The notes beneath the pieces were generated by a model. The model was given only the letters and a program-made list of their open reading frames with translations, made no database searches and was not told the origin of the DNA. A DNA stretch of 64,000 bases from Sapientia aquatica (GTDB lineage Bacteria > Pseudomonadota > Gammaproteobacteria > Burkholderiales > Burkholderiaceae_D). Position numbers and translations under genes: made by a program. The stretch covers positions 281,734 through 345,733 of the forward strand of contig NZ_SMYL01000004.1 in assembly GCF_004358105.1 (NCBI RefSeq), given 5' to 3'. Shown here piece by piece: positions 1 to 9,072 of the stretch (positions are counted from its first letter, which is position 1; each line of letters starts with the position of its first letter).

Positions 1-1
1 A

Positions 2-319
2 TACAGCGATCCGGGCGTCGTTGTGGGCAACGAATTAAAGACTTCGTATAACGCGACCGAAGTCATCTTAGGTGAAGAGTTAAACCACAAATTTAACGAA
101 TCCACCACCCTCAAACAAAGCTTGGTGGCCTACCCCAACGTAACCACAGGCGGCAAATTCCGCTCGGTATTGGATGTCGCGTTATCGGTTGCGATGACCA
201 AAACATTGAGCTTAACCGCCAGCTTCCAAGATCGTTACGACAGCTTAGCGGTAGAGCCAGTGAAGAAGAACGATACCTTGCTCATGGTTGGTATTAGTGT
301 GAGTTTGGGGCCGAAGTAA
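2..319 (+). CDS. DUF481 family (YdiY-like) outer membrane protein, C-terminal part
   Basis: The frame is open from the left edge, so only about 105 C-terminal residues are seen. Alternating polar and hydrophobic stretches and a C-terminus of the type found in outer membrane beta barrels (VGISVSLGPK) fit the last strands of a DUF481/YdiY salt-induced outer membrane protein. The pattern of an NATEVILGEEL segment, a central VAYPNV and a final self-contained strand is typical of the family's C-terminal half. The start lies outside the window. An inverted repeat with a T-run follows 20 bases after the stop. The assignment rests on recognition of the C-terminus only; another small beta-barrel family is possible. 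Confidence 0.6.
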   Translation, partial: YSDPGVVVGNELKTSYNATEVILGEELNHKFNESTTLKQSLVAYPNVTTGGKFRSVLDVALSVAMTKTLSLTASFQDRYDSLAVEPVKKNDTLLMVGISVSLGPK

Positions 320-339
320 GTTGGGATGATTAATGGATG

Positions 340-369
340 AAACGAATCACTGTGCTAGCGATTCGTTTT
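340..369 (+). terminator. Rho-independent terminator after the DUF481 gene
   Basis: Arms AAACGAATC (340-348) and GATTCGTTT (360-368) are perfectly complementary over 9 bp around an 11-nt loop, followed by TTTTA. It lies between the DUF481 gene (+) and the convergent Sel1 gene (-) and may serve both strands. Confidence 0.75.
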
Positions 370-435
370 ATTGCAATCTAAAAGTCAACCTAGTAACGAT
401 GATCGACACTGCGGCATACTGAACTCGGCCCAAGT

Positions 436-1488
436 TCAAGGTACCGCATCCAAATATGCATACACTTTTGGAAGTCGCTTGCGCCAAATACCGGACGCGA
501 GATCAGCGAAATATTTTCTGCAATAGACTTGAGCAATTTTCTTTTGCCCCGGATTAGCCGAATCGTGAAAAGGCAATTGGGGCAATGTGTTAATGAGCGC
601 CAACGATGACAAAGAGGGGGCTGTCTTGCTTAATTCATCCCATTTTTTTTGCGCTTTATTGATCGCTGCTTCCTCACCAGTTTTCCACTTCAGCAGATTT
701 AGCTCGACGTCCGACTGTAGCTTGGGATCAAGCTCACTACAGGTCGATTTTAGGTGATCGGCAATATGCAAGGTCGTGATCATCATCGCCACGGCCTCCA
801 ACTCAGAATTTGCATCGGGCTGCGGATTGGATTCGTACTGCTTGTCCACGGAATCTGAGATAGCTTTCTCAAACGGCTGCAATGGTAGCTTACTCTTAGC
901 AATCGTATCGCCTTGATCAGCGGCCAATTGCAGCCATTTTGCCGCTTGCGCATCGTCCTGCTCGACTACCTTGCCGATGGCATACATAAGACCAAGCTGC
1001 CGTTGGGATTGCGCATTCCCTTGATCAGCGGCGAGGCGCAGCCATCTCAGAGCTTCTTGATCATTAGCAGTCACACCTCGACCGACTAAATAAGCGCCGG
1101 CCAATTGGCTTTGTGCATGAACATTACCTTGCTCAGCCGCTAAGCGGTACCATTTGACCGCTTCGCTCTCATCTTTGGGGACGCTCCGACCAAACCAGTA
1201 CATCGCGCCGAGGCTAGTTTGGGCATCGGCATTACCCTGCAGCGCCGCCAATTGCAGCCATTTAAGGGCCTGCTGATCGTCCTGTTCCACGCCGATACCA
1301 TTGATATACATTCGCCCAAGCTGATTCTGCGCACGCGCATCACCTTGCTCAGCCAAGGGCCGCCATTCTTTTAACGCGGTCGCATAATCTTTACTTTTTG
1401 CCGCAGCCATTCCCGCTTCAAAATCGGCGTTAGCCATAGATGAAATCAATATTAATGGAGCGAAAATACAAGTCGAAATAAGACGCAC
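436..1488 (-). CDS. Secreted Sel1-repeat (SLR/TPR-like) protein
   Basis: 350 residues starting at GTG. Residues 1-22 form a Sec signal peptide ending ANA. About five 36-residue Sel1 repeats follow (roughly residues 34-205), each with the A..W..LAA.QGNA.AQ..LG.MY..G pattern. They give the DNA a visible 108-base periodicity. The last 140 residues are a non-repeat domain with two cysteines that I do not recognise. Sel1 proteins are protein-protein interaction scaffolds, often in envelope or stress functions; no partner is indicated here. It is a single gene, convergent with DUF481. The GTG start lacks a strong Shine-Dalgarno sequence, but no in-frame ATG fits the signal peptide. Confidence 0.8.
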   Translation of the reverse strand: MRLISTCIFAPLILISSMANADFEAGMAAAKSKDYATALKEWRPLAEQGDARAQNQLGRMYINGIGVEQDDQQALKWLQLAALQGNADAQTSLGAMYWFGRSVPKDESEAVKWYRLAAEQGNVHAQSQLAGAYLVGRGVTANDQEALRWLRLAADQGNAQSQRQLGLMYAIGKVVEQDDAQAAKWLQLAADQGDTIAKSKLPLQPFEKAISDSVDKQYESNPQPDANSELEAVAMMITTLHIADHLKSTCSELDPKLQSDVELNLLKWKTGEEAAINKAQKKWDELSKTAPSLSSLALINTLPQLPFHDSANPGQKKIAQVYCRKYFADLASGIWRKRLPKVYAYLDAVP

Positions 1489-1547
1489 AGAAGAGACTTT
1501 ACAAAAGAAAAATAATGGGATTGAATGTTTGCGCTTGAGCTCAGAAC

Positions 1548-1787
1548 TTAGTTCTTCGCTGATTTAAATGAACGATTAATCCACAAATTACGCCACAAAA
1601 TTAAGGGCTTAATAATTAGTGCGACGAGGTGCCCGATTGCAAACAAGCACAGATAGCCGATCACGAATTGATAAATATTATTAGTACCAAAGTTAAATTC
1701 AGCGGCGATCAGTAATTTGTAATGCAAAAAAACAGTCAGCCCACCAACTAATACGATGTACCACCATTCACGTTCTGGGTTCTTCAT
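1548..1787 (-). CDS. Small two-TM membrane protein of unknown function
   Basis: 79 residues with an ATG preceded by AAGGAG at 6 nt, which makes translation likely despite the small size. Two hydrophobic segments (about residues 9-27 and 41-60) suggest an inner membrane hairpin. The C-terminus is basic (KPLILWRNLWINRSFKSAKN), probably cytoplasmic. No family recognised. It stands alone between the Sel1 gene and the retropepsin-like gene, both on the same strand. Confidence 0.6.
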   Translation of the reverse strand: MKNPEREWWYIVLVGGLTVFLHYKLLIAAEFNFGTNNIYQFVIGYLCLFAIGHLVALIIKPLILWRNLWINRSFKSAKN

Positions 1788-1888
1788 TAAATCTCCTTGC
1801 GATACTAAATGAATTCAATGCTTGGCCGATCGGATTTGATCTTAAAAGGATACTATTGCAAGCTTGTGACCGCTCAACAGGGTCACCC

Positions 1889-2446
1889 TCAACGCTTACT
1901 CAACGTCATATTCCCACTAGCCGTCGAAATAGAAAGCTGGCTTAACGCGCTCATGCCGATGAGTGTTGGCACGTTCGGCGTGATGGAAATTTCGACGTTG
2001 TACAGTTCGATATTGGCGATCTTTAAGATGGGTACTACTTTGTTGGCGGCTCGGACCATGCCGTTGGCGGTGTTAATTAATCTGGGCTGGAATTCGCCCT
2101 CCAATAAATGCATTTTTTGCGCGAGGTCAGTGGAAATCGCGACATAGGTTGCGCCGGTATCGATCATGGCGGGAGCGCTCACGCCGTTAATGGTGACTGT
2201 GGTGGTGTAATGATTGGCGCTGTTGGCGACCAAGATGACATTACCGGGGCCGATGGGATTCTTGGCAACGGTGCGGCTTTGCGTGGAGCCGGGGCAGACG
2301 TCCTGTTGGTAGGTTACTTTTCCGTCGGGCGCGGTGCATTTTTGAATGGTGGAGTCGGCGTGGGCTGGCAGGGCGTTGAACAGCAGCAGACTAACCAAGC
2401 TGGCGCTAAGCACTCCATTGGCTAACGAGTTTGGATGAATAGTCAT
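1889..2446 (-). CDS. Retropepsin-like aspartic protease (clan AA, TIGR02281-like) with DUF4124 domain
   Basis: 185 residues, start supported by AGGA at 9 nt. Residues 1-30 are a signal peptide (ending AHA). Residues 37-58 resemble DUF4124 (CTAPDGKVTYQQDVC, two cysteines). The rest is a retropepsin-like domain with the catalytic Asp in the IDTGAT motif (Asp96-Thr97-Gly98) and a second hydrophobic-hydrophobic-Gly element near the C-terminus (TLIGMSAL). Such single-lobe proteases act as homodimers; the signal peptide places this one in the periplasm. The substrate is unknown. The next gene on the same strand, DUF3857, lies upstream across about 100 bp. Confidence 0.8.
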   Translation of the reverse strand: MTIHPNSLANGVLSASLVSLLLFNALPAHADSTIQKCTAPDGKVTYQQDVCPGSTQSRTVAKNPIGPGNVILVANSANHYTTTVTINGVSAPAMIDTGATYVAISTDLAQKMHLLEGEFQPRLINTANGMVRAANKVVPILKIANIELYNVEISITPNVPTLIGMSALSQLSISTASGNMTLSKR

Positions 2447-2471
2447 GCTGTTTTTCCTGACAGGTCAGGAC

Positions 2472-2509
2472 TTGGTCGTCAATTTTGCGTTACTGCCATT
2501 AACGACCAA
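2472..2509. repeat. 8-bp inverted repeat upstream of the retropepsin gene
   Basis: TTGGTCGT (2472-2479) and ACGACCAA (2502-2509) are exact inverted copies 22 nt apart, 26 bp upstream of the retropepsin start and 40 bp beyond the DUF3857 stop. No T-run follows, so it could be an operator or a weak terminator stem; function unknown. Confidence 0.35.
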
Positions 2510-2548
2510 ATCAGGTTTGTTCCGATTCAACAAGGTTAGCCAACAGCG

Positions 2549-5356
2549 CTACCACTTCACGCCATAACGCGCATATTCTTGCTCCACACGCGGATCGAGC
2601 AGACGCGCTCCGGCGATGGCTTTGGCGCTTTCGGCCTTCTTGCCTAATTCACGTTCGACGACGGCTTTCATAAACAAGGAACCTGATTGGTTCGGGTTTT
2701 CTTCTAGCGCGGCGTTGATGTCGGCGATGGCATCGGTGTAGTTATGCTGCTTGTAGTAAATCATGGCGCGGCTATCCAACGCGGCGGCTGCGATCTGGTC
2801 GCCTAATTGGATGGCGTGCGCGCAGTCGTTTTTGCCTTCGTCTAAATCCACGTTAGCAATTCCGCGCAGCCAGCAACGCATGTTGTAGAGCGAGGCGTTG
2901 CGCGGCCATTTTTCAATTGCTGCATTGACTGATTCGATGGCTTCGTTCGATTTATCGGCAAAAAACAAAATCTCTGCCTTGCTTTGCACCAGCGCGGCTT
3001 CTTGCGCGCCGCCGTTGTCGATGGCGGCGTCCATGCGCGTGATGGCCGAGTCGAATTGATACGTTAAGGCTTCCAAGCGCGATAAGCTGGTGATGGCGGC
3101 ATCGTCCACGGGATCAAGCTCTAAGGCGGCGTGCAAATCGGCCATGGCTTTATCGTCTTGACCAAGTTCGCGATAGAGTTCGGCGCGGGCTAGGTAAGTC
3201 GGTTTGTCTGCTTGCAGCGTGAGTGCTTTGGTCATGTCGGCTAATGCTTGTTCGCGCTCAAAAATGATGGTCAGGAATGCCGCGCGCGTTAGGTAACGTT
3301 TGGCCTCGTCCGGTTTGGCTTGGATAGACTGACCCAAGATGCGCAATACCTCATCGTATAAATGTTCTTTCTTGGCCTTTTCGACTTGCGCCCACGGTTG
3401 CGGATAATCGGTGCTGGTGCGCACTTTGACGGGATGGCGCGCTAACTCAGCGATTTTTTTGCGTAGATCAGGCAGATCGGCCGCGCTGATTTCTCCGCCT
3501 GCGTGATTCAATTTGAAATTAATATCGAGCACGCCGTCTTTGATACTGACGTCGTATTGATATCGGCGATTGCCGGGTAACTCGATTTGTTTTTGTTGAT
3601 CGCCATCCAAACTAATGCCCTTGCCTTTATCGGGTAAAAGCATGACCATTCGGCCACTCATAAAAGGCGTTGGCGGGATGAAAACGGGAATGTCTTTCCA
3701 GATCGCGCGTGAACGATCGGGCGGTGGCGGCGCGGTGAAGCCAACTGGATCAAACTCGTAGCGGTTATTGGAGCGGCTCCAGTTTTGTTGGAACACGCCA
3801 TCGACCGTAATGGTGGCGGTGGCTTTGGCTTCGTCGAATTCAAATTCGGGCGAGGTTGCGCCGTTAAAATTAGGCACTTGGCGGATCGCACCGATCAAAA
3901 ATTTCTCCCGACCTTCTTTATCCAGTCGGTTTAAATTGGTGTTCATCATGCCAGCCATTGGACCGCGATAGGTGAACTTGAGCTTGGTCGCTGCGGGCAA
4001 ATTAATGCCGCCGCGCATATCGATGGTGGAAATGAATTCAATCATTGGTCGTGCGGGATATTGATCTGGTACTTTCAATAAATCCGCGCCATTGGCGCTC
4101 ACTGGCAGCACCCAATATAGATGTGGAACATCGTTGAGATCTTCGGGCATGGAACCCAAACCGGTGCCGTCTAAATACAAATCTTGTCCATCAATATGCG
4201 CCAGCACCAAAACGTGATTAAACGCTGCCACCGAAGGAATGCGAGCGGGGATCATATCGCCATTATTTAAATTCGCGATAATCGGTTCGGCCTCCACACC
4301 AAGTTGATGCAACACCGCTAACAATAGCAATGATTTCGCTTTGCAATCGCCAAAACGCGTAGCCCAAGTTTGTTCCGGTGCTTGCGGTACGTAATTGCCG
4401 CCATCCATCGCTTTTAAAAAATACCGGACTTTGTTCTGCGCCAGTTGCAACGCTAGAGCCGCGCGTTGACGTTTGTCGTTAGTACTTTGAGCAATCTTTT
4501 GCACTTCTTGATCTAATGAACCGCCGGGCTGAATTAGGCCATCGGTGACATACAGCGGTGCCATGATTTTGGACACCGTTTTCCAGTCAGCAAAGCTAGA
4601 TAATTCAATCGCCTGCGGCTTGTAATAGCGCCCCGGTGCACCAGCGGCAGCATCGGGCTGCTTGGCAATTGGCAGCATCACACTGATTTCGTGCCAATCA
4701 CCCATGCGCGATTCTTTTGGCGTTGCGCCTGTAAGATACAGCTTCCAATTAATTGCATCGCTGTCTTGCCACAACGCGCGCACTCGACCAAAACCAACTC
4801 GCACAGGCTCCACCACCAAACCCGCGCTGGCCGAAACGTTGCCTTGCAGCGTTGCATCACTAAACGTCGTTGAATAACGCAGATCCAGTATGTCACCGAC
4901 CCGCAAACCCTCGGCTGCCAAGGTCGCGGTTAGCAAGCCATCCAACATCAGGTTTTCTAAATTCGCTTCGCGCCGCAACACGGTAAATTTTTGCCCTTGC
5001 GCTAAAACGTCGATCCGATGTCCGTCACGAATAATATCGACGCCATGAATAATCAAATCCCCATGATCGGGCCACCATTTGAGCACGATCGAACCCATCT
5101 TATTAAGGGCATCGGCTGAGGTAACGCGCTGCGCGGATTCGCCGTAATTCCAAACAATACCGTTTTGAACACGAATTTGATTATCCAACACCACCGCTTG
5201 TAATTTGTCGTCGCTGGCGGCGATTTTCTCTGGCGGGGTCGCCATAAGCACCCAGTCTGGCGTGGGCTGATACAGCGGCGTATCGCCCGCATAACTCGAT
5301 CCAAATCCAGCCAGCAAAGATAGCGACAACAAAGAACAACTGAGGAATTTACTCAT
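2549..5356 (-). CDS. DUF3857 / transglutaminase-like / TPR periplasmic protein
   Basis: Start taken at the ATG at 5356 because a clean signal peptide follows (MSKFLSCSLLSLSLLAGFGSSYAG). An upstream in-frame TTG at 5440 would bury it. About 935 residues. The N-terminal third is DUF3857. A transglutaminase-like core follows with Cys in RFGDCKAKS (about 338), His in AAFNHVLV (about 381) and Asp in YLDGTG (about 396), so the catalytic triad looks intact. The C-terminal 300 residues are TPR repeats (pairs such as DKAMADLHAALELDP). It probably acts in the periplasm on envelope protein or peptide substrates; the family is not well characterised. No operon partner is obvious, although the retropepsin gene lies downstream on the same strand. 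Confidence 0.85.
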   Translation of the reverse strand: MSKFLSCSLLSLSLLAGFGSSYAGDTPLYQPTPDWVLMATPPEKIAASDDKLQAVVLDNQIRVQNGIVWNYGESAQRVTSADALNKMGSIVLKWWPDHGDLIIHGVDIIRDGHRIDVLAQGQKFTVLRREANLENLMLDGLLTATLAAEGLRVGDILDLRYSTTFSDATLQGNVSASAGLVVEPVRVGFGRVRALWQDSDAINWKLYLTGATPKESRMGDWHEISVMLPIAKQPDAAAGAPGRYYKPQAIELSSFADWKTVSKIMAPLYVTDGLIQPGGSLDQEVQKIAQSTNDKRQRAALALQLAQNKVRYFLKAMDGGNYVPQAPEQTWATRFGDCKAKSLLLLAVLHQLGVEAEPIIANLNNGDMIPARIPSVAAFNHVLVLAHIDGQDLYLDGTGLGSMPEDLNDVPHLYWVLPVSANGADLLKVPDQYPARPMIEFISTIDMRGGINLPAATKLKFTYRGPMAGMMNTNLNRLDKEGREKFLIGAIRQVPNFNGATSPEFEFDEAKATATITVDGVFQQNWSRSNNRYEFDPVGFTAPPPPDRSRAIWKDIPVFIPPTPFMSGRMVMLLPDKGKGISLDGDQQKQIELPGNRRYQYDVSIKDGVLDINFKLNHAGGEISAADLPDLRKKIAELARHPVKVRTSTDYPQPWAQVEKAKKEHLYDEVLRILGQSIQAKPDEAKRYLTRAAFLTIIFEREQALADMTKALTLQADKPTYLARAELYRELGQDDKAMADLHAALELDPVDDAAITSLSRLEALTYQFDSAITRMDAAIDNGGAQEAALVQSKAEILFFADKSNEAIESVNAAIEKWPRNASLYNMRCWLRGIANVDLDEGKNDCAHAIQLGDQIAAAALDSRAMIYYKQHNYTDAIADINAALEENPNQSGSLFMKAVVERELGKKAESAKAIAGARLLDPRVEQEYARYGVKW

Positions 5357-5750
5357 AAATAACGATCCATCCTTGGCCAGATAAAGCGAGTGTGTCAAAC
5401 CCGAATTGGGTTGAACCCGATGTAGAAATAGTTGTGCCAAAACCCAAGCAGCGCGCAGCGAATTTACTTAAAAACAGCGCAAACTCGGCGGACATGTTGA
5501 ATCAAAAAGTTGCCAATAAACATCGTTTAGCAGCCTATAGCTTTATGACCCATTTGTAAATGCCCTAAATAGGGCATCGGTATAGGTAGGTTTATTGAAA
5601 GGAGGATTTGGTGCGGAAAACGATCAACTGGTTAAATTAATCTGATCGCCAGATGGTAACTGAGTCAGCGCAGGATCAATTTATCAGCACGTTCTGGTCG
5701 GGTGACAGCGCTGCGTTAGCTTGCTCAATGCGCGATTAAATGACGCAAAC
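5357..5750. other. Intergenic region without a recognisable gene
   Basis: About 390 bp between the DUF3857 start and the DUF3443 terminator. I see no convincing coding frame. It contains the palindrome listed at 5560-5577, and should hold the promoter of the DUF3857 gene. Confidence 0.5.
5560..5577. promoter_or_regulatory. Palindrome ATGCCCTAAATAGGGCAT, candidate operator
   Basis: An 18-bp near-perfect palindrome (one central mismatch pair), 204 bp upstream of the DUF3857 start. Fifteen of its 16 central bases recur in inverted orientation at 23788-23803, also intergenic. A dimeric regulator site or a dispersed repeat are both possible. Confidence 0.45.
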
Positions 5751-5786
5751 GAAAACGGCGTCGCCAAGAAAATTCCGGACGACGCC
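5751..5786 (-). terminator. Rho-independent terminator of the DUF2844-DUF3443 unit
   Basis: On the minus strand GGCGTCG and CGACGCC (positions 5780-5786 and 5757-5763) pair over 7 GC-rich bases around a 16-nt loop, followed by GTTTTCGTTT. It lies 17 bp after the DUF3443 stop. Confidence 0.65.
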
Positions 5787-5802
5787 ACTAGCAAATTAAC
5801 AA

Positions 5803-7392
5803 CTAGTGAATCCCGTTAATCGGCCCTGTCACCGTGGTTGCAGCGGTTCCACCTAGTCCGGTTCCTGGCGCTGTTTTGGAGTTGAACAGGAAATACATTT
5901 CGCGGCCATAGAAGAACGATAAACCGTAAGCGACGTAGGAGCCGTTGCTCAAGGTTGAGCTACCGCTTGTTTGACCTGCGATATTGCTGAACGCCATCGC
6001 GCTAACGGTGTTGATTTGATCGGCATTACCGACTTGGTAGTTGAATGTACCAGCAGTGACTTTTGAGCCAGCGTTAGCCACAATTAGCGGCACAGTCACC
6101 GGCGTTGCGGGACAATAAAATCCGGAGTTAGCATTACTGGTACACAAGGCTAGATTGGCTGCTGGGTCGTTGAAGAACATCACAAACGTACCGCTATCGA
6201 TATAGGCGGGATTCCACGTACCACCAATTTGAGTCTGGAACGAGCCCGTGTTGTCGTTCACGATCGCCACCGTGCTGGCAGCAGGCGTGTTGTTGGCTTG
6301 CGTGCTAACACCGAAAGTTAATGTGCCCACGACAGGGCTACTTAATCCAGCGGATGAAACCGAAGGTAAAGCGATCACAACGCCGTTGTTGTCCGAGGAA
6401 AATTGGGGAACGATGTTGGGCACTCCTGCATAGGCGCTAATGGGAGTTGGTGAACAAGTATTAATTGCCGAATTTTGACAGTCATAAAAATCACCTTGAT
6501 CAAGAAGATCAAAACCCACACCGATTAGGCCATTACCGCCAAAGGCTTGAATGGTGTCAGTCTCGGCACCGCCTTGACCGATGCATGAAGTAGGAGGTGT
6601 ATATCCCGACGCACCAAAGACCTGCATATTGGCATTTTTTACCTGCTTGCCTGCGATATAAATATCCGCGGAAACTACCGGCCCATAGACATAGGAAGAA
6701 ACATAAATCTCGCATTCAGTGAGTGAATGTCCTGCTGTACTTCCCGCCACTAAAGGCAGGCCGTTACTGCCCGGTTGCAAACTAGCAGGCAGCGCAGCGG
6801 CCGCCATCCGGATTCCGCTCGAGCCAGTATCCACGCTGACGTGATCGATAATTTGGCAATTGGTCGTGCTGCCAGGAGCGCAAATTTTTACGGTCACGTA
6901 CGGGACGTTGGCATTATTGGCCGCCCCCGCCGTGCCACCAGCAGCGCAAGGAAACCCATCAATCACTAAAGGCGCAACGTTACCGGTGCCAATCGACGTG
7001 GCGCCACCACATGCCATTGCCACTTGTGGCACTAACGCACATGAAACGGCAACATTGCTTACATTGGCGCTCGCCACTGAACCAGTGCCATTGGCGACAG
7101 AACAGGTGTAGTAATTCGGTAGCACGTTGGTCGCGGTAACCGAATACTGACCGCCCGAACTTAAGGCCGTCGGGAAGGTGAATGATCCATTGGCAGAAAC
7201 GGTAATCGTATCGCCGCTATTGTTTTGTAAGCTCACCGAGCCATTGAGTCCGGTCACCGTGCCGCCTACCGTAAAGCTTGTCGCTGGAGGTGTAGGGGTT
7301 GGCGTTGGTGTTGATGAGCTACTTCCGCCGCCCCCGCCGCCGCAACCTGCGATTAAGCCGCAAGCGATCAATATCCATGCATATTTATTCAT
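5803..7392 (-). CDS. DUF3443 family lipoprotein
   Basis: 529 residues. The start is supported by GAGG at 7-8 nt. The lipobox LIAGC puts the lipidated Cys at 17, followed by a Gly/Ser/Thr/Pro-rich linker. About 85 residues of Ig-like or carboxypeptidase-regulatory-like repeat come next (TVTGLNGSVSLQNNSG...). Then comes the large DUF3443 domain, including an IDTGSSGIR-like segment (seen as VSVDTGSSGIRM) that recalls pepsin-like aspartic protease active sites. This family is found paired with DUF2844 in Burkholderiales, as here (44 bp downstream of it). Function not established. The DTGSSG motif makes a peptidase-like fold plausible, but I do not see a clear second Asp motif. Confidence 0.8.
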   Translation of the reverse strand: MNKYAWILIACGLIAGCGGGGGGSSSSTPTPTPTPPATSFTVGGTVTGLNGSVSLQNNSGDTITVSANGSFTFPTALSSGGQYSVTATNVLPNYYTCSVANGTGSVASANVSNVAVSCALVPQVAMACGGATSIGTGNVAPLVIDGFPCAAGGTAGAANNANVPYVTVKICAPGSTTNCQIIDHVSVDTGSSGIRMAAAALPASLQPGSNGLPLVAGSTAGHSLTECEIYVSSYVYGPVVSADIYIAGKQVKNANMQVFGASGYTPPTSCIGQGGAETDTIQAFGGNGLIGVGFDLLDQGDFYDCQNSAINTCSPTPISAYAGVPNIVPQFSSDNNGVVIALPSVSSAGLSSPVVGTLTFGVSTQANNTPAASTVAIVNDNTGSFQTQIGGTWNPAYIDSGTFVMFFNDPAANLALCTSNANSGFYCPATPVTVPLIVANAGSKVTAGTFNYQVGNADQINTVSAMAFSNIAGQTSGSSTLSNGSYVAYGLSFFYGREMYFLFNSKTAPGTGLGGTAATTVTGPINGIH

Positions 7393-7436
7393 TTTCGTGC
7401 CTCGAAATCGTCAGAATTTAATGTGTACTTCAAGCA

Positions 7437-7988
7437 TTATTGAGCTTGATTTGCCGCTTTAGGAATGGGCGATTCCATCGGAACTCCGATTGGGCCAGTC
7501 AATGAAGCAGGTAGCTGCGAAGGCAGGTGGGCAGTGCCGGTAAAGATGCGGTTGTGCACTGCTGAATGCATTTCAAAATCGGCAGCAACTCGGTCGGCAC
7601 GACGCGCGGTGGCGTGTTTATCGTTGCGCGCTTTTTGACTGACTGGCGCGTTGAATTTATCGAAATGGGTACCAAGAATTTGGCGCATATCTGGGCGCTT
7701 GCCCTTGCCGTTCCAAGTCACTTCAAATACTTGTCCGGCTGGGTTGACGAACTCATGTACGATGATGCCGTTTGGTAGAGTCAAGGCGTAATCGGTATAG
7801 CCGGCGTTGGCCGTTTTGACCAAGGTTGCGTTCAGGGCGGCCTGATCCGCAATGACGCTAGCCTCATCACCGCCCAAGGTTGCCCAAGCCGGCAGTGCTA
7901 CCAATACGGCGGCAGCGAGCGCTACTTGGGTCGCTGTTCTGGCTGCGCGATGACGGGAATGTCCGATAAGTTGTACAAAGTTGTTCAT
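7437..7988 (-). CDS. DUF2844 family secreted protein
   Basis: 183 residues, start supported by AGGA at 8-9 nt. The N-terminus has a basic stretch then a hydrophobic segment ending PAWA, consistent with a Sec signal peptide cut near residue 36. The middle carries the family pattern of a YTDYALTLPNG, a VHEFVNPAGQVFEVTWNG and a GPDMRQILG-like segment (here GKRPDMRQILGTHFD). It is the first gene of a two-gene unit with the DUF3443 lipoprotein. The conserved pairing suggests one shared exported function, but none is known. Confidence 0.8.
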   Translation of the reverse strand: MNNFVQLIGHSRHRAARTATQVALAAAVLVALPAWATLGGDEASVIADQAALNATLVKTANAGYTDYALTLPNGIIVHEFVNPAGQVFEVTWNGKGKRPDMRQILGTHFDKFNAPVSQKARNDKHATARRADRVAADFEMHSAVHNRIFTGTAHLPSQLPASLTGPIGVPMESPIPKAANQAQ

Positions 7989-8143
7989 GTTTTATTCCTA
8001 ATTTGCATGTTACAAAACTGGACTGGTATTACAGCGTATTGACCTCGTTGATTTTACATTGGCGTGAATTACGCGGGCTTTAATTCACAAATTGCCACAG
8101 GTATTGCAATACGAAACGTCTTCAAACGGCCCTTACACAGAAT

Positions 8144-9070
8144 TTAACTATTGGTCTTGGTTCCCCAAATTCGCACATTGAGGCCTAGATCTTCAACTAG
8201 GCCTGTGATCATCTTCAGATTAGTCATTATTTTTTTAATTTGCTGAGAATCAGCTAACGATTCATTCATCGCGGGCTCAAAAAAATTCTGCGGCAGATTA
8301 ATCGCCATGAACAAGCGACCTTGAATAAAGCACGCTTGGAAATCGCCGACTTTGTCGTGCAGCAGTTTAAATTTATCCATCAAGGATGGCGTCATGATGT
8401 AGCGCCCTTCGACTTGGTCGGTCGATTGCACGGTGAATAATTTGTTAAATTCAGGGTCTTCTAAGGTCAAGGTTGAACCGAATAATTTGTCAAAAATATT
8501 CCAGCTATGCGGTTTGACTAAGGTGCGACCAGCGAAATTTTTGTTGAAGTCGGCGATGAAAAACAAGCCTTTAAAAATCGTCACATACGTGGTCGTGGTC
8601 GATGTCCTGCCATCGGAATCGGTGCTGGTGTGCTGACGTTCTTCTTCGGCATCCACGAGCGAAAATTTAATCGCCGTTTGCCCTATCGTGCCTTGCACCA
8701 CATCTTTGCCCGAGAACCGATCTGGCTGAGTAAACATACCCGGTTGGTTGAATTCGTCCAAATCGATGCTGCCGTCAAAGTAGTAACTCAACGAAGGATC
8801 AATGTCCTCTAACAGAATCGGCATGATTTGTTGTTTAAAGCGTTTAACTACCTTGCTAATTAAATAGTTGTACACGATGGCGGCAAGGATGATCCCGACC
8901 ACCAATGCCATGATCGTGCCGCCGGTGCTGTGATGACCGTGGATGACCAAGGCGGCAAAGCCCGCCAGCAGCAAAATCGGCGCGGCCCAAAAACGGGCTT
9001 TGGAAATCGATGCATGACGCTCTTCTTCTAACGTGACCAGCGTGCGTAACAACTCGTTGGACATCGCCAT
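8144..9070 (-). CDS. DUF3137 family membrane protein
   Basis: 308 residues, start supported by GGAG at 7 nt (a second in-frame ATG lies at 9064). Two transmembrane segments near residues 30-48 and 52-72 are followed by a soluble domain with the pattern FSGKDVVQGTIGQTAIKFSLVDAEEE and later IKGLFFIADFNK-like and FGS..TLEDPEFNK elements that mark DUF3137. It begins 2 bases after the LemA stop, so the two are co-translated. LemA-DUF3137 pairs occur widely in proteobacteria; an envelope function is assumed, mechanism unknown. Confidence 0.85.
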   Translation of the reverse strand: MAMSNELLRTLVTLEEERHASISKARFWAAPILLLAGFAALVIHGHHSTGGTIMALVVGIILAAIVYNYLISKVVKRFKQQIMPILLEDIDPSLSYYFDGSIDLDEFNQPGMFTQPDRFSGKDVVQGTIGQTAIKFSLVDAEEERQHTSTDSDGRTSTTTTYVTIFKGLFFIADFNKNFAGRTLVKPHSWNIFDKLFGSTLTLEDPEFNKLFTVQSTDQVEGRYIMTPSLMDKFKLLHDKVGDFQACFIQGRLFMAINLPQNFFEPAMNESLADSQQIKKIMTNLKMITGLVEDLGLNVRIWGTKTNS

Positions 9071-9072
9071 CG

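Noticed and set aside
2108..2425. 105-residue plus-strand frame antisense to the retropepsin gene
   Set aside because: Mirrors a well-supported gene on the other strand; Gly/Val-rich shadow composition.
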